In this document: piece by piece, positions 16,754 through 24,551 of the stretch
Layout of the letters: each line of letters begins with the position of its first letter
Numbering within the stretch: the first letter of the stretch is position 1
Assembly: GCA_903925075.1 (NCBI GenBank)
Contig: CAIYDQ010000038.1
Location: 1 to 33,170 of the forward strand
Length of the DNA stretch: 33,170 nucleotides
Source: an uncultured Geobacter sp.
GTDB taxonomy: Bacteria; Desulfobacterota; Desulfuromonadia; Geobacterales; Geobacteraceae
Reading direction: 5' to 3'
Made by a program: the position numbers and the translations under genes
Notes under the pieces: model-generated
Databases searched by the model: none
Seen by the model: only the letters and a program-made list of their open reading frames with translations
What the model was told of the DNA's origin: nothing

Positions 16754-18880
16754 ATGAAAAGAACGACACTTCCGTCCGTAGGCATCTGGATATTTCTGCT
16801 TCTCAGCGCGCCAACGCTGTTCGCCATGGGAACCGCCGAAGACCAGAGCGAGGATATCTTCAGCCTGGGAGAGATCATGGTAACGGCCAGCGCCATCTCC
16901 CCCATCGAAGCCGGCGAGACCGTGCATGAAATCAGCGCCGAACAGATCAAGAGTTCCAACGCCAGAACCGTCGACGAGGCACTGGTGCTGTTGTCGGACG
17001 TGAACGTCAAGATGGGCGCCGATGGCGTGCCCCGCATCGAGATCAGAGGCTTCAAGGCGAGGGACATCCTGGTGCTTTTGGACGGCGTGCCGATCAATTC
17101 GGCCTTCGACCAGCAGTTCGATCCCTCGATGATCCCGGTGGACGGCATCGCCAAGATCAAGGTCACGGCCGGGGCCAGCTCCGTGCTCTACGGGCAAGGC
17201 GGCCTGGGCGGCGTGATCAACATCGTCACCAAAAAAGGAGAAAAGGGCGCGCGCGGCATGCTCGGCTTCGAATCAGGCGACGGCGCCCCCTACCTGGCCA
17301 AGGGCGGCCTTTCCGGAGCCGGCGCGAAATTCGATTACTTCCTGAGCGGCAGCGCCTACCACCGCGATCAATTCCCGCTTGCCAAGCCGCTCGGCGCGGC
17401 CACGGAAATCAACGACAGAACAGGGGCAACCGAGGTGCTGGAAAGCTCCGGTTACCGTAAGAACAGCGACAGTACCCGGAACAACGCCTTTTTGAAGCTG
17501 GGCTTTACGCCAAACGGCGATCTGCGTCTTGCCCTGACCGGCAATTACGTGGAAGGGGGCTACGGGAAACCGGCCAGCGCCATCAACAACGCCTTTGACC
17601 CCTTCGCTCCCATGCCGCAGTACGCCCGGGTCGACAACTATCGAGGCGTCACGCTGGCACTGGCCGCCGATTACAGCCCCTCGGAGGTCCTGAACGTAAG
17701 CTCGCGGATCTATTCCAACCGGATAGAGCAGGACAACAATCGCTACGATAACGAAAATTACGACTCCTATGACGATCCGCTGGTACCCGGTTCCTACCAC
17801 CTGCGCAATACCGCCGTCAACAGCGGGCTGTCCCTGCAGCCCAAATTCGATTTGGGCAAATGTGGAGCCGTGACCCTGGGGTTATCCGGCGAATGGGGTA
17901 CCTGGATCGACTCGGGGGAGGTCAAACCGGGCGGTTTCGTCCAACAGATCGCTCCACGCTCAGGCGCCGGCAGCCCTCCGTACCTGCTATTCCCGGTGTC
18001 GGATCATCACGATATTTTCACCGGTTCGACGGCCCTTGAATACGAGCTGCCTCTCGCCAACGGAGTCGGCCTTGCCGCGGGATACGCCCGTCATTGGCAG
18101 GTCCGGCAAGACCGGGCGCTCGCCGAGTTCAGCGTATCCACCAGCCTTTACTACGATCCGTTCAAGGATACCCGGCTCAAGGCCGCTTTCATGAGGAACG
18201 TTCACTTTCCGACCATGAGCCAGCTCTACCTGCGCAACACCAATAACCCGAACCTGTTGCCCGAGGTTGCCTTTCATTACCAGCTGGGCATGGAGCAAAA
18301 ATTGCCCATGAAAAGTTTCTTCAAGCTCAACGGCTTCTACAGCAATCTGCACAATTTCATTGCTTTGAAGCAGTCCGGACTGACCCAGTACGAAGGGTAC
18401 GTGCCCTACAACGTGAACTTTTCCCTGTACCGTTTTTACGGGTTCGAGACTTCGTTGGAAACCGGATTTATGAAAAGCCTGCAGATGAAAGTGAACTATA
18501 CGCTGAACGTGTCGCGCGACCTGTCGCTCTCCACCAGGGACGACGTGCAGTACGTTCCCATGCACAAGTTCGTGGCCAGCGGCCAATACGATTTCGACTT
18601 CGGCTTGACCCCCTTCGTCTCGCTGGTCTACGTCGGCCACTCGGCCGTCTATACGAAACCGTCCGGCAATACCGAATTGGCGAGCCAGGTGTTTTGGAAA
18701 ACCTACATGGCGGATTACGCGGTGGTCAACGTCAAACTTGGGCAGAAACTGTTCAAGGACAAGGTCACCGTCTACATCGGCGCCGATAACGTCCTCGACA
18801 AGGATTACGAAGACACCTACGGGATTCCGCGACCCGGCAGATTCATTTACGGCGGTTTCGAATACCGTTTCAGCCTCTAG
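16754..18880 (+). CDS. TonB-dependent outer-membrane receptor
   Basis: 708 aa, BtuB/CirA-like. The signal peptide ends near LFA (residue 24). A TonB-box-like segment (GEIMVTAS, 39-46) precedes the plug (about 50-170), which has IEIRGFKARDILVLLDGVPIN and a close variant of the conserved SVLYGQGGLGGVINIVTKK element. The remainder is a 22-strand-type barrel ending in RFIYGGFEYRFSL. It would bring a large or scarce metal compound across the outer membrane for the PBP-FecCD system of the same operon. GGAG at 16745-16748 fixes the start; the frame is open far upstream, but that part overlaps the previous gene. The cargo cannot be told from the sequence. A receptor flanked by two lipoproteins and dockerin proteins is unusual. 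Confidence 0.92.
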   Translation: MKRTTLPSVGIWIFLLLSAPTLFAMGTAEDQSEDIFSLGEIMVTASAISPIEAGETVHEISAEQIKSSNARTVDEALVLLSDVNVKMGADGVPRIEIRGFKARDILVLLDGVPINSAFDQQFDPSMIPVDGIAKIKVTAGASSVLYGQGGLGGVINIVTKKGEKGARGMLGFESGDGAPYLAKGGLSGAGAKFDYFLSGSAYHRDQFPLAKPLGAATEINDRTGATEVLESSGYRKNSDSTRNNAFLKLGFTPNGDLRLALTGNYVEGGYGKPASAINNAFDPFAPMPQYARVDNYRGVTLALAADYSPSEVLNVSSRIYSNRIEQDNNRYDNENYDSYDDPLVPGSYHLRNTAVNSGLSLQPKFDLGKCGAVTLGLSGEWGTWIDSGEVKPGGFVQQIAPRSGAGSPPYLLFPVSDHHDIFTGSTALEYELPLANGVGLAAGYARHWQVRQDRALAEFSVSTSLYYDPFKDTRLKAAFMRNVHFPTMSQLYLRNTNNPNLLPEVAFHYQLGMEQKLPMKSFFKLNGFYSNLHNFIALKQSGLTQYEGYVPYNVNFSLYRFYGFETSLETGFMKSLQMKVNYTLNVSRDLSLSTRDDVQYVPMHKFVASGQYDFDFGLTPFVSLVYVGHSAVYTKPSGNTELASQVFWKTYMADYAVVNVKLGQKLFKDKVTVYIGADNVLDKDYEDTYGIPRPGRFIYGGFEYRFSL

Positions 18881-18916
18881 CGGCAATTTACCGGCCTAAC
18901 CCGGGAGGAGCAGTCC

Positions 18917-20665
18917 TTGATCATCCGACCCGTCCGACCCCTGCCGGCACTGTTGTGCCTGCTCATTTGCCTCTGCGCCTTCGGCTGCTCGGCCACCGGC
19001 GGAGATTCCTTCCGCTACGAACCGGGAATACCCAGCAAGGTTGCCGGGATGGCGGCCAAGGCGGGCGACCGGCTGGTGTCGTTGTCCTGGAGCACTCCCG
19101 ACAGCAGTTACGTCGCCACCTCCTACAATATCTATTATGTCGCGACCACCAACGCCGGGAGCATAACCAGGACCAATGCGACCAAAATCAACGTCACCAG
19201 CAGTCAGTACGTCGTCAATGGACTTACCAACGGCGTTCCCTACTATTTCATGGTGACGGCTCAAAACCGCGACGGCGAAAGCGACGCATCGGCGCCGATC
19301 GTCGCCACGCCGAGCCCGAAATCCCAGGCGGACCTGACCGGCGCCTGGTATTTTCATACCCTGGTCAGCGGCCCGAGCGCCAAATGGGAGCGCGGCACCG
19401 TGGCGATAGACGCGAGCGGTGCCGCGACCTTCTCCGATTTTATGGACAGCGATCACTACAATCCCGACGATGACAGCTCGACCGCCGCCACCGCTCCGAC
19501 CGAGGTGACCGTGACCATGCGAGGAGACGGCAGCTTGGGCGTGTCCGGCGCAGGGGCCTGGGTCGACTTCCACGGCATCATGGGTTCGAGAAAGAACATG
19601 TTGCTCGCCAGCTGGAGCTATTCGGTGGACGGGTCGAAAGCCATCACCATATTCCAGAAAAAAAGGGATTTGGACGATTACAACATATCGGACGTGAGCG
19701 GCACCGGCAATCAGAACCCGGCTTATCCCGAATTGGCGGGCAACGGCCCGACCCGCTACGCGTATCACGCGCTGAACAGCGGCGCAAGTCTGGCATGGGA
19801 ATACTGCAACGCCAGGGTCGGACAGCAGGCTCAGTTTTGGTTTCCCGAGGCGTCGACGCTCTTTCCCGACGGCGTCGGGAGCATCAAGGACATCATCCCC
19901 TGGGATTACAGCACGCCGTCCTACAAAATGGCGCCGATGTGGGATTTGATGTGGAAAGTTACCTGTTTCGGGGTGCAGCCGGACGGACTGGTGAAGGAAT
20001 ACGACAGCTTCGCCGAGCCATCCGGCAGAAAGGACGCAAAACACAACGTGATCTTCACCGGCAGGATGACCGACGATAAAACCGTGATTGTCGGGGTTTC
20101 CACCCGAAAAGAGGTGAAGACCGGCACGGTAACGCCGACTCAGTACTATCTGAGGGTCTTGCAGTTCAATTTCAAACCGACCGACCAGGCGATGCCAACC
20201 TATACCCTGGACGATCTGGCCGGGACTTATCGGTTTCAAAAGATCGGCGCCGCCAAAGGGTCGGCCGGAGCCGTCAAGGCTTCCTGGGCCTACGGAAAGA
20301 TGCAGGTTTCCGGCTCGGGAGTGACGACCTTTCCTGAATACAATGACAGCAATTCGGCTACCTCGAGCGCGGATGCTTTCACCCTTGCCTGGTATCCCGA
20401 CACCGGCAGCGACGCCCATTCCTGGACCACTTTCGCCAACTTCGTCTCTCCCGATACCGGCGCGGCAGACGCCGCCGCCCGCTATTTCGACGCCGCAGGA
20501 CAGCCTTACTTTTCCGTCTATACCTGGTGGAATCTGACCACGGCGCTGACCCCGATGAGTACCAGATACTACAACGAACATGCAACACTGTCATACAACA
20601 GGGATCTGGTGGTGATGACAAGAACGGACGCCTTGGGATACAGCCTGATTGTCGGCTTGAAATAA
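18917..20665 (+). CDS. FN3 lipoprotein with a duplicated C-terminal domain
   Basis: 582 aa, starting at TTG. GGAGGAG at 18904-18910 lies 6 nt upstream and the signal peptide (lipobox AFGC, Cys24) begins exactly here, while the next Met is residue 45. One FN3 domain covers about 36-136. Two related segments follow, one starting DLTGAWYFHTLV with TFSDFMDSD, the other starting DLAGTYRFQKIG with TFPEYNDSN, which suggests an internal duplication separated by a roughly 170-aa middle part. No catalytic motif is seen and I do not recognise the family beyond FN3. Its place right behind the TonB receptor suggests an outer-membrane accessory, possibly a cargo-binding surface lipoprotein. Confidence 0.78.
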   Translation: MIIRPVRPLPALLCLLICLCAFGCSATGGDSFRYEPGIPSKVAGMAAKAGDRLVSLSWSTPDSSYVATSYNIYYVATTNAGSITRTNATKINVTSSQYVVNGLTNGVPYYFMVTAQNRDGESDASAPIVATPSPKSQADLTGAWYFHTLVSGPSAKWERGTVAIDASGAATFSDFMDSDHYNPDDDSSTAATAPTEVTVTMRGDGSLGVSGAGAWVDFHGIMGSRKNMLLASWSYSVDGSKAITIFQKKRDLDDYNISDVSGTGNQNPAYPELAGNGPTRYAYHALNSGASLAWEYCNARVGQQAQFWFPEASTLFPDGVGSIKDIIPWDYSTPSYKMAPMWDLMWKVTCFGVQPDGLVKEYDSFAEPSGRKDAKHNVIFTGRMTDDKTVIVGVSTRKEVKTGTVTPTQYYLRVLQFNFKPTDQAMPTYTLDDLAGTYRFQKIGAAKGSAGAVKASWAYGKMQVSGSGVTTFPEYNDSNSATSSADAFTLAWYPDTGSDAHSWTTFANFVSPDTGAADAAARYFDAAGQPYFSVYTWWNLTTALTPMSTRYYNEHATLSYNRDLVVMTRTDALGYSLIVGLK

Positions 20666-20695
20666 ACGGACTCAGTCAAAGGAAATAAGGAAACC

Positions 20696-21433
20696 ATGAA
20701 AATACTCATTGCCATCGACGACACGGACGACATCGACAGCAGGGGAACCGGCGAGATCGCCGACCTGCTGGCGGAAGGGATCGCGGCCAACGGCTGGGGG
20801 AAGTGCGGGCCGGTGACGAGGCCTCAGCTTCTCATCCACCCGGACGTTCCCTACACCTCCCACAACAGTTCCATGTGTTTCTCCGCCGAGATCCCCGCGG
20901 AGCTTCTGCATACGGTGACGAATTATTGCGCTGTCGCGCTCGCCGCGGAAAGCGTGCCGAGTTCGGACCCCGGACTGTGCGTCCTGGTGCCGGAACGGCT
21001 GGCGCGGCCGGAACTGCTCATGGAATACGGGAAAAAGACCAAGACGACGGTCATCACCAAGGACGAGGCCTACCAGACGGCCGCCGCTCACGGCGTACAC
21101 CTCTCGGAGCACGGCGGCACCGGCCAAGGGATAATCGGCGCCCTCGCCGGCGCCGGTCTGCGCCTTACCGGAAACGACGGCCGGTTCAAGGGTAAATTCC
21201 GCATTCCCTCCCCGGACAAAACGGCGACCGTCGGCGACATCCGCCGCTGCGGGATAGATGCGGTGCAAACCCTGGAGGGGACGGTTCTGGCCCCGGGCGA
21301 GGCCGTCCAGGTGGGGGAATGGGTGAAGCCGGTGCTGATGAACGGGCAGGCGGTGCTCCTGGTCGTGCCGGTTCAGGCGATTGCCGGAGCGGCTTGGAAA
21401 GCGTGCGACAGGAAGATCTTCAAGGATTATTAG
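20696..21433 (+). CDS. TiaS-like ATP-binding enzyme (agmatidine-synthetase-related)
   Basis: 245 aa, cytoplasmic. It opens with IAIDDTDDIDSRGTGEIA (residues 6-21), like the IDDTDS motif of archaeal TiaS, and has EHGGTGQGIIGALAGAGL (138-155), like the TiaS xGxGxIGALAAIG element. TiaS activates a tRNA cytidine with ATP and adds agmatine, but bacteria normally use TilS and lysidine instead, so a tRNA role here is unlikely. The archaeal enzyme also carries OB and zinc-ribbon parts; this protein is shorter, and a Cys-rich 92-aa protein follows after 2 nt. A role in making or modifying a small metal-binding molecule, or in sensing, is possible but unproven. AAGG at 20687-20690 precedes the ATG. Confidence 0.7.
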   Translation: MKILIAIDDTDDIDSRGTGEIADLLAEGIAANGWGKCGPVTRPQLLIHPDVPYTSHNSSMCFSAEIPAELLHTVTNYCAVALAAESVPSSDPGLCVLVPERLARPELLMEYGKKTKTTVITKDEAYQTAAAHGVHLSEHGGTGQGIIGALAGAGLRLTGNDGRFKGKFRIPSPDKTATVGDIRRCGIDAVQTLEGTVLAPGEAVQVGEWVKPVLMNGQAVLLVVPVQAIAGAAWKACDRKIFKDY

Positions 21434-21435
21434 CC

Positions 21436-21714
21436 ATGGGACGGGTAGAGAAGGGGAGCGTCGGTTTCACCTTTTACGGGTCCGTCGAGTGCGCGCAAGA
21501 TCTGCTCGCCGCCTCGTCCATCGCCGAGGATTGCCCGCTGTACGTGATCGACGATGACGACGAGGATTATTGCGAGGGCACGCGCACCTGCTTCAACTGC
21601 CGCTTTCGCCGATGGCTCAGGGATGGATTCCTCTGCGGCAGGGGAGGGGAGAAACGGACCGCGGATAACGGGCGTTTGCCGCAGGAAAGGGACGGCGGCA
21701 GCGGCCATGGGTGA
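21436..21714 (+). CDS. Small Cys-rich protein, possible metal-binding partner of the TiaS-like enzyme
   Basis: 92 aa, not recognised. The start lies 2 nt behind the previous stop (TAG-CC-ATG), and the 3' end overlaps the next ATG by 8 nt, so it is coupled on both sides. A strongly acidic stretch (VIDDDDEDY) leads into CEGTRTCFNC and a later Cys: Cys46, 52, 55 and 67 with a basic spacer (RFRRWLRDGF), a pattern suited to zinc or Fe-S binding. Cys19 and Cys33 lie before it. It could supply the zinc-ribbon function that archaeal TiaS has in the same chain. That is inference from position only. Confidence 0.65.
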   Translation: MGRVEKGSVGFTFYGSVECAQDLLAASSIAEDCPLYVIDDDDEDYCEGTRTCFNCRFRRWLRDGFLCGRGGEKRTADNGRLPQERDGGSGHG

Positions 21715-22111
21715 AGAAATGCAAGGGGGGAAGCGTTCGATGGAAGAGGTAAGGCTCGACGGAGCCATCTGGCTGCTCAAGTCCGGACTGCTTTTTCTCG
21801 ACGGCGACAGGATCAGGTTGCTGGAAGAGATCCAAGCCCTCGGCTCCATCACCAAGGCGGCCAAGGCTATCGGTCTCAGTTACAAGAGCGCCTGGACGAG
21901 GATCAATACGATCAACGCTCTGGCCGACCAGCCGCTCACCGAGGTTCTCAGCCGCGGAAAGGGGTGGGACGGCGCCATCGTCACCCTGCATGGGGAGATG
22001 GCGATCCGGCTGTTCAGGGCGCTCCAGGAGGAACACCGCAGACTTTTGGAGAACATGAGGAAACGGCTTGACGACACCCGCGCGCCCGGTGGCGGAAGTT
22101 ACTCGACCTGA
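21707..22111 (+). CDS. ModE N-terminal-type winged-helix regulator (single domain)
   Basis: 134 aa. It contains the LysR-like winged helix typical of the ModE N-terminus: DGDRIRLLEEIQALGSITK, then AAKAIGLSYKSAWTRI (about 38-105). It lacks the C-terminal TOBE/Mop domains with which full ModE binds molybdate, so it either works with a separate sensor or answers another signal. ATG 21707 overlaps the stop of the preceding gene; ATG 21740 (MEEVRL) has a better placed G-rich site and would remove 11 residues. It is the last gene of the operon and the best local evidence that the operon serves molybdenum or tungsten. It could be the operator-binding protein for the 34-bp sites or the ModE-like boxes. 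Confidence 0.82.
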   Translation: MGEEMQGGKRSMEEVRLDGAIWLLKSGLLFLDGDRIRLLEEIQALGSITKAAKAIGLSYKSAWTRINTINALADQPLTEVLSRGKGWDGAIVTLHGEMAIRLFRALQEEHRRLLENMRKRLDDTRAPGGGSYST

Positions 22112-22400
22112 CGCGGGAAAAAACTGCACAGACGCTCTCCGAGCCAAATCGCCCGACGGGGGGAACTCGCGAAATTGCCGGGCACGCTCGATCCCGACCG
22201 CCGGGCTACGGTCATGGCGTCACCCTCGTCATGGCATTGTCCCCCTTGACTTTGACGCTTTTGCCGGTACGGTTTGCTCTTTCCGCCTGCATCGTTGTGT
22301 AATGCACGCTACAGCGCGCAACGGTTTCCAGCATGCACGCGTCGACAACAACCTGATAACGACCAATCTCCGCGCCTAAACGCCTAACAGGGCACCCCCC
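22112..22400 (+). promoter_or_regulatory. Non-coding spacer before the porin leader
   Basis: No convincing gene. It holds a possible promoter, TTGACT at 22246-22251 with TACGGT at 22268-22273, and a ModE-like box at 22293-22316. Short ORFs crossing here show no recognisable protein pattern. Confidence 0.4.
22291..22316 (+). promoter_or_regulatory. Candidate ModE-like box upstream of the porin
   Basis: Half-sites CGTTGTG (from 22293) and, on the other strand, CGCTGTA (from 22316) are spaced over 24 bp, the same span as the stronger box at 29117-29140. The ATCGTT start and TACAnCG end are shared with it. The match is imperfect and the assignment tentative. Confidence 0.4.
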
Positions 22401-22525
22401 TCATGGCGTCCGGCCACCGGGTTCAGTTGGAAACAGCTGGGCCTTCCTTGTGATAAGGAGAGCTCTATCGGATCGACATATATTCGCGTCCATGGGCCTC
22501 TTTCTTTTCGGAAAGGGGCTTTTTT
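22400..22525 (+). ncRNA. Structured leader with terminator before the porin (riboswitch candidate)
   Basis: Predicted pairings: a closing stem 22400-22406 with 22490-22496; GGCC 22412-22415 with 22440-22443; inside it CAGTTG 22424-22429 with CAGCTG 22434-22439 around a GAAA (GNRA) tetraloop; and TCCTT 22445-22449 with AAGGA 22455-22459. An intrinsic terminator follows directly (22496-22525). A folded domain, a terminator, then a start codon 65 nt on is an attenuator layout. A molybdenum-cofactor-type riboswitch fits the neighbourhood, but I cannot confirm its consensus from memory. Confidence 0.45.
22496..22525 (+). terminator. Rho-independent terminator or attenuator before the porin
   Basis: GCCTCTTTC (22496-22504) pairs with GAAAGGGGC (22511-22519) with one G-T wobble, followed by T6. 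It may end the long upstream operon or attenuate porin transcription. Confidence 0.8.
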
Positions 22526-22589
22526 ATGCAGGCTTTTTTTGAGACGCAGCTCCGGATAAATGACCGGAAATACGACCAAAGGAGGAACC

Positions 22590-23873
22590 ATGAAAAGAAA
22601 AATCTTGGCAGTGGCAGCGATGACGGCATTGTTTGCGGCACAAAACGGCTGGGCGAAAACTCTTGAGGACGTACTGAAGGAAAAAGGGGTCATCACGGAG
22701 GAGGATTACAAAGAGGTGACCAGGTCGAAACCGATCGACTACAAGCCCGGCAACGGCAATGGGTTCACCTTCACCTCCGCGGACGAAAAGTTTCAACTTA
22801 GGCTCGGTGGACGTCTCCAGGCCCGCTACTCGTTTTTCGACAGCGACCAGCCGACGGGTCTTGCCGTCAAGGACCTAAGCGAGTGGCGGATTCGCCGGAT
22901 GAAAATGTGGTTGGGCGGCTACGCCTATACAAAAGACCTCACCTACTATATCCAGACCGACTTCACCCAGAGCGCCAACACGAAGTTCATCGATTACGCC
23001 TACCTCAATTACCGCTTCATCGATGAACTGCAGATATTGGGCGGGCAAACCAAAATCCCGTTCGGGCGGCAATGGCTGACATCATCGGGCGCTCTGGAGT
23101 TTGTCGACCGCTCGCCGGTCTCAGACGCCTTCCGGCCCGGTTACGACACAGGGATCATTCTGAACGGCAAAATCGGCCAGGGTCTTTTCAACTATAACCT
23201 GGGGATGATCGGCGGCGACGGTCAGGGGACCGTTCGCGCCACCAACGACAACGCATTTGTCACGCGCATCACGGTAAACCCTCTGGGCGACATGACGCCC
23301 GGCGAAGGCGACATGGAGCGAACCGCCAAACCACTGCTCTCTTTCGGCGCCGACTACTTCTACGACGTTCTTCAGGCGACCAGGGCCGCCGGCGCGACCG
23401 CCCTGGAGACCAACAACCTCAATTTTGCCCAGCCCCGCAACCGCACAACTCTGGTCGCTGGAGGCTGGCTCAACCGGGGGCTGTCCGTTTTCCCTCAAAC
23501 CGAGAAGGTCAATGTCACCGCCTACGGCTTCGACGCGGCATTCAAATGGCTCGGAGCCTTTGCCACGGCCGAATACCTGGGGGGGATCGCCGAGGGCAAC
23601 AACTCCGGCAAAAAGCTGCGCGCTCACGGCTACTACGCCCAGGCCGGCTACTGCATCGTTCCGGGCACCCTCGAGGCGGCTGTCCGTTACTCCTGGATGG
23701 ACCCCAACCGTGATGCCGCAAACGACCAGTTGAGCGAAGTGGCCGGCGCGGTCTCCTACTATTTCAACAAGCACAATCTGAAGCTCCAGGGCGATATCGC
23801 CGGCATCCACGACCAGGCGACCGGGAAGTCGGACGACATGCAGTACCGGTTACAGGCTCAGATTGTGTTTTAA
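22590..23873 (+). CDS. OprP/OprO-like (phosphate-selective type) porin
   Basis: 427 aa outer-membrane porin. The signal peptide ends near GWA (about residue 22), followed by a short helical segment (KTLEDVLKEKGVITEEDYKEV) typical of this family in Geobacter relatives. The barrel has FQLRLGGRLQARYSFFDSD, then RRMKMWLGGYAYTKDLTYYIQTDF and KIPFGRQWLTSSG, and the chain ends in AQIVF with a C-terminal Phe. The family forms anion-selective trimers for phosphate or similar oxyanions, so a role in molybdate, tungstate or phosphate entry is reasonable. AAAGGAGG at 22578-22585 marks ATG 22590; an in-frame ATG at 22560 is unlikely. It is preceded by a structured leader and terminator. Confidence 0.9.
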   Translation: MKRKILAVAAMTALFAAQNGWAKTLEDVLKEKGVITEEDYKEVTRSKPIDYKPGNGNGFTFTSADEKFQLRLGGRLQARYSFFDSDQPTGLAVKDLSEWRIRRMKMWLGGYAYTKDLTYYIQTDFTQSANTKFIDYAYLNYRFIDELQILGGQTKIPFGRQWLTSSGALEFVDRSPVSDAFRPGYDTGIILNGKIGQGLFNYNLGMIGGDGQGTVRATNDNAFVTRITVNPLGDMTPGEGDMERTAKPLLSFGADYFYDVLQATRAAGATALETNNLNFAQPRNRTTLVAGGWLNRGLSVFPQTEKVNVTAYGFDAAFKWLGAFATAEYLGGIAEGNNSGKKLRAHGYYAQAGYCIVPGTLEAAVRYSWMDPNRDAANDQLSEVAGAVSYYFNKHNLKLQGDIAGIHDQATGKSDDMQYRLQAQIVF

Positions 23874-23918
23874 TGCGCCGCAAGAAAGATAGCGGATAAC
23901 CCGCATGCCGATTTTAGT

Positions 23919-23960
23919 GACGGCAGCTCGGTGGCCAAACCATCGGTGCGAGTTGCCGTC
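23919..23960. repeat. Inverted repeat between porin and marR
   Basis: Arms GACGGCAGCTCG (23919-23930) and CGAGTTGCCGTC (23949-23960) match at 11 of 12 positions around an 18-nt loop. No T run follows on either strand. It lies 14 nt before the 34-bp site 2, so it could be a second operator or an RNA hairpin. A small GCGG/CCGC hairpin at 23892-23904 is the only terminator-like feature behind the porin. Confidence 0.45.
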
Positions 23961-23972
23961 CCATCAAACGTC

Positions 23973-24008
23973 TTGCCAGCATAATGTCGTGTGTGGTATT
24001 AAGATGTC
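23973..24008 (+). promoter_or_regulatory. 34-bp palindromic operator (site 2) over the marR promoter
   Basis: Palindrome 23975-24008, half-sites GCCAGCATAATGTCG and, on the other strand, GACATCTTAATACCA. It includes TTGCCA at 23973-23978, an 18-nt spacer and TATTAA at 23997-24002 with TGG before it. From position 23983 it aligns with site 1 without gaps (AATGTC..ATTAAG.TGTC). The predicted transcript start falls near the GTG at 24009. Confidence 0.6.
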
Positions 24009-24026
24009 GTGGGCTGGGAAAACGTC

Positions 24027-24551
24027 ATGGCCTATGCAAAGGGGAGCCTTTCCGTGCAGCTTTATCGCGACAACATCGTATTTCTTATTGCCAAGGTCCA
24101 CCAGCATGCCCAAGGCGTGCTGAGAAAACATCTGCAGCCTCTCGGGCTGACTCCGGTGCAATGTCTCTTTCTGGAAAATCTCCTGGAAGAAGACGGGGTG
24201 CCCGTCGGAGAGATAGGGCGCCGGCTGACGGTAGACACCTCGACTCTGTCGGGCGTATTGGACCGGATGGAATCGGCCGGCTGGGTGCGCCGCGCGTTCG
24301 ATCCCCTCGACGGGCGGATCGCCCGCGTTTTTCTCACGGAGCGGGCAAAGGAGGCGACCGCCGAGTTGGCCGATGCCGTTGAGAGCGTGAACCGCGAACT
24401 TATGAGTAAATTCGCTCAGAACGAAAAAACGTTGCTCAGGCGATTTCTGTCGGATCTGAAAAGGTCGTGCGCCGCTAAATCGCCTGTCGCAAGGCCAAAA
24501 ACCACGGCCTCGTCTTCCGGGGAAGAGGCGGCTGCTAGGAAGAGTGCGTGA
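24027..24551 (+). CDS. MarR-family transcriptional regulator
   Basis: 174 aa winged-helix regulator. Family marks are the helical N-terminus, LTPVQCLFLENLLEEDGVPVGEIGRRL for the first part of the wHTH, TSTLSGVLDRMESAGWVRR for the recognition helix, and the wing DPLDGRIARVFLTERAKEA. A C-terminal dimerisation helix is followed by a short low-complexity tail. ATG 24027 is chosen; a GTG at 24009 in the same frame would add six residues and could be nearly leaderless, since the predicted promoter lies inside the palindrome ending at 24008. The gene therefore looks controlled by the same 34-bp element as the large operon and may be autoregulated. Its last 17 nt overlap the convergent mobA end. The ligand is unknown. 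Confidence 0.88.
   Translation: MAYAKGSLSVQLYRDNIVFLIAKVHQHAQGVLRKHLQPLGLTPVQCLFLENLLEEDGVPVGEIGRRLTVDTSTLSGVLDRMESAGWVRRAFDPLDGRIARVFLTERAKEATAELADAVESVNRELMSKFAQNEKTLLRRFLSDLKRSCAAKSPVARPKTTASSSGEEAAARKSA

Noticed and set aside
22330-22590. GEMM (cyclic-di-GMP) or cobalamin riboswitch
   Set aside because: The conserved core elements of those classes that I know are not visible; only a generic structured leader with a GNRA loop can be supported.
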